NCBI GenBank assembly: GCA_050251415.1
Contig: JBFWMT010000016.1
Location: 1 to 44,711, forward strand
Source: UBA8514 sp050251415
GTDB lineage: Bacteria; Bacillota; Clostridia; Lachnospirales; Anaerotignaceae
Reading direction: 5' to 3'
DNA length: 44,711 nt
Shown here: positions 43,331 through 44,711 of the stretch, piece after piece
Position numbering within the stretch: the stretch's first letter is position 1
How the letters are laid out: each line of letters starts with the position of its first letter
Translations under genes and position numbers: made by a program
Notes under the pieces: generated by a model
Databases searched by the model: none
What the model was told of the DNA's origin: nothing
The model's input: only the letters and a program-made list of their open reading frames with translations

Positions 43331-43381
43331 CACACAGAAAAATTGCCGCAGAGGTTATCTGCGGCAATTTTTCTGTGTGTG
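43331..43381 (+). terminator. Long terminator hairpin after panB
   Basis: A near-perfect stem of about 22 bp (CACACAGAAAAATTGCCGC on the 5' side, GCGGCAATTTTTCTGTGTG on the 3' side) around a GGTTA loop. Its core GCAGA-GGTTA-TCTGC is the same module that opens repeat copy A. Confidence 0.85.
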
Positions 43382-43387
43382 CATAAA

Positions 43388-43597
43388 GTCAAAACCTTGA
43401 GGGTTTTACTCTCAAACACCCATAAAGGTATGGTCAGCACTTTGCTTTGCAAAGCTGTCCTATGGACAGATGACACTTCTTTGCCATTGCATCCTTCATC
43501 CATCTAAACCCACATATCTATGTGGGTTAAATAAAAGTTTTTGGTTTTGCTTTTTTCAAAAAGTAAGTGGGTTTGGGCAACGCCCAAGGGTTTTGAC
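43388..43597 (+). repeat. Modular hairpin repeat, copy D
   Basis: Modules in the same order as copy A: a segment around GAGGGTTTTACTCTC, one CTGTCC-TAT-GGACAG unit, AACCCACAT/ATGTGGGTT (43507-43528), the TTTTTTCAAAAAG stem (one arm changed) and TTGGGC-AAC-GCCCAA. It lies between panB and the convergent peptidase gene. Confidence 0.85.
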
Positions 43598-43608
43598 AGT
43601 CATAAATT

Positions 43609-44571
43609 TTAAAAATCTTTTGCACATTTAAGTCCGTAGGCAGCTTTTGCATTAAGCACAGCGTTATTAATTGCTTTTGCCATTACCTCAGCAGCTAATG
43701 TTCCTAACGCATCTTCTCCTGCATCAACCTCGCCCGTTGCCATAACAAAAATAGAATCACCATCGGCAGAGGTATGAACAGGGTTAATTGCCCTTGCATA
43801 GCCGTTATGTGCCATGGAGGCAATTTTGTTTGCCTGAGTTTTGGTTATTTTCCCATTGGTAATTACGCAGCCAATGGTTGTGTTCCCTTTAAACACATCG
43901 CGACCACTGTCATATTCGGCGTACATAATTTCTGGTGTATTTCTTATTGCTGTTTTATCTTCCGTAAGAATACCTGCAATGCGCTTTCCTGTGTTAACGT
44001 CAATTACATCGCCAAGGGCATTAACAGCAACGATTGCTCCAACCTGAAGCGCACCAATTTGTACGGCATATGTTCCCAGGCCACTTTTCATCATGTAGTC
44101 CATGCCTAAAAATTTACCAACAGAGGCACCAGTTCCTGCACCAAAATTTCCCTGTTCAGGCTCTTCACCTTTTTGAGCCGCAAGGCATGCGCTATAACCC
44201 ATTTCTTTATCAGGACGGCATTTTGGGTCACCTACCACAAGGTCAAAAAGTGATGCGCCACAAACAATTGGTACTATGCCAACACCCACATCAAACCCAA
44301 TCCCTTTTTCCTCTAAATATTGCATTGCACCGCCGCCAGCATCAAGGCCGTATGCACTTCCTCCGCTAAGCATAACGCAGTGAATTTGTTGTACCATGTT
44401 AACAGGCTTTAAAAGCTCCGTTTCACGAGAGGCAGGACCACCGCCACGAACATCTATACCGGCCCATGCACCTTTTTCGCAGATGATGGCAGTACAGCCC
44501 GTTGCGCCCTCTATATTCTGTGCATTGCCTATTTTAATACCTTTTATATCGCTTATTTTAATTTCTTCCAT
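43609..44571 (-). CDS. P1 family peptidase (S58, DmpA/NylC-like)
   Basis: 320 residues. Family motifs are KIGNAQNIEGATGCTAII, DVRGGGPASRETELL, MLSGGSAYGLDAGGG, VAVNALGDVID and, at the expected self-cleavage region, NTTIGCVITNGKITKTQA, followed by AHNGYARAINPVHTSADGD. These proteins cut themselves before a Thr or Ser, which becomes the N-terminal nucleophile, and act as aminopeptidases or amide hydrolases. The substrate here is unknown. AGAGGT precedes the start, and a small hairpin (44616-44632) lies in its leader. No clear promoter was found before the window ends. Repeat copy D is at its 3' end. Confidence 0.9.
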   Translation of the reverse strand: MEEIKISDIKGIKIGNAQNIEGATGCTAIICEKGAWAGIDVRGGGPASRETELLKPVNMVQQIHCVMLSGGSAYGLDAGGGAMQYLEEKGIGFDVGVGIVPIVCGASLFDLVVGDPKCRPDKEMGYSACLAAQKGEEPEQGNFGAGTGASVGKFLGMDYMMKSGLGTYAVQIGALQVGAIVAVNALGDVIDVNTGKRIAGILTEDKTAIRNTPEIMYAEYDSGRDVFKGNTTIGCVITNGKITKTQANKIASMAHNGYARAINPVHTSADGDSIFVMATGEVDAGEDALGTLAAEVMAKAINNAVLNAKAAYGLKCAKDF

Positions 44572-44711
44572 GTATGATACCTCTTTTCTACTACAATATA
44601 TTTATGGTTAATATCCCTTACAGCCAGTAAGGAATTATCCATCTTGTTGCTTAAGCTGTTATAATGATGGAGCAATCGGTATATCGGCTTCCTTTCCTGG
44701 GCTTCGCGTCC

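Noticed and set aside
44600..44711. Possible promoter (TATAAT near 44660) at the right edge on the plus strand
   Set aside because: No acceptable -35 box at 16-18 bp and no gene visible before the window ends.

Overview
The window is an AT-rich bacterial chromosome segment, almost certainly from an anaerobic low-GC Firmicute of class Clostridia. A Lachnospirales-type relative is my best guess, but no rRNA or other lineage marker is present. Supporting signs are strong GGAGG-type ribosome binding sites, many sigma-A promoters with 17-bp spacers, a rubredoxin gene, a two-subunit class I (Fe-S) fumarase, FabK in place of FabI as enoyl-ACP reductase, and the Clostridium/Streptococcus-type fatty acid synthesis gene order. 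No insertion sequence, phage gene, CRISPR array, tRNA or rRNA was seen. The base composition is fairly even, so this looks like core chromosome.

Left part (1-7.2 kb): the end of an ABC substrate-binding protein, a TraX-family membrane protein, a MATE efflux pump and a convergently overlapping EamA exporter. These are followed by a stand-alone Hpt phosphotransfer protein and a large membrane-bound Cache-PAS-GGDEF diguanylate cyclase. Middle-left (7.2-17 kb): dnaE, pyk, rubredoxin, a 50-aa acidic protein and a 30-aa single-span membrane peptide, then on the minus strand an ABC-F ATPase and ilvD. Centre (17-23.3 kb): an AEC transporter / CocE-like hydrolase / TIM-barrel isomerase operon, the two fumarase subunits and a Cof-type HAD phosphatase on the minus strand.

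Centre-right (23.6-29.8 kb): a polyamine uptake operon made of an XRE-cupin regulator and potABCD. Its PotA carries a duplicated Ig-like insertion inside the TOBE region. Behind it lies a probable independent structured RNA with a very strong terminator, then an amidohydrolase. A CGGC-domain protein follows on the minus strand.

Right part (30.4-41.4 kb): a complete type II fatty acid synthesis cluster in the order fabT, fabH, acpP, fabK, fabD, fabG, fabF, accB, fabZ, accC, accD, accA. A FabK/nitronate-monooxygenase paralogue is transcribed divergently from fabT. Near-perfect FabT-type palindromes lie just downstream of both facing promoters, so the two units are probably co-regulated. The end holds a FadR-type GntR regulator with matching palindromes at its own promoter and at the panB promoter, then panB and a P1-family peptidase.

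The most unusual feature that ordinary annotation would miss is a modular intergenic repeat found in four places (about 13.1-13.4, 20.5-20.6, 22.1-22.4 and 43.3-43.6 kb). It is built of consecutive small hairpins whose arms change in a compensatory way between copies, and every copy sits at the 3' end of genes.
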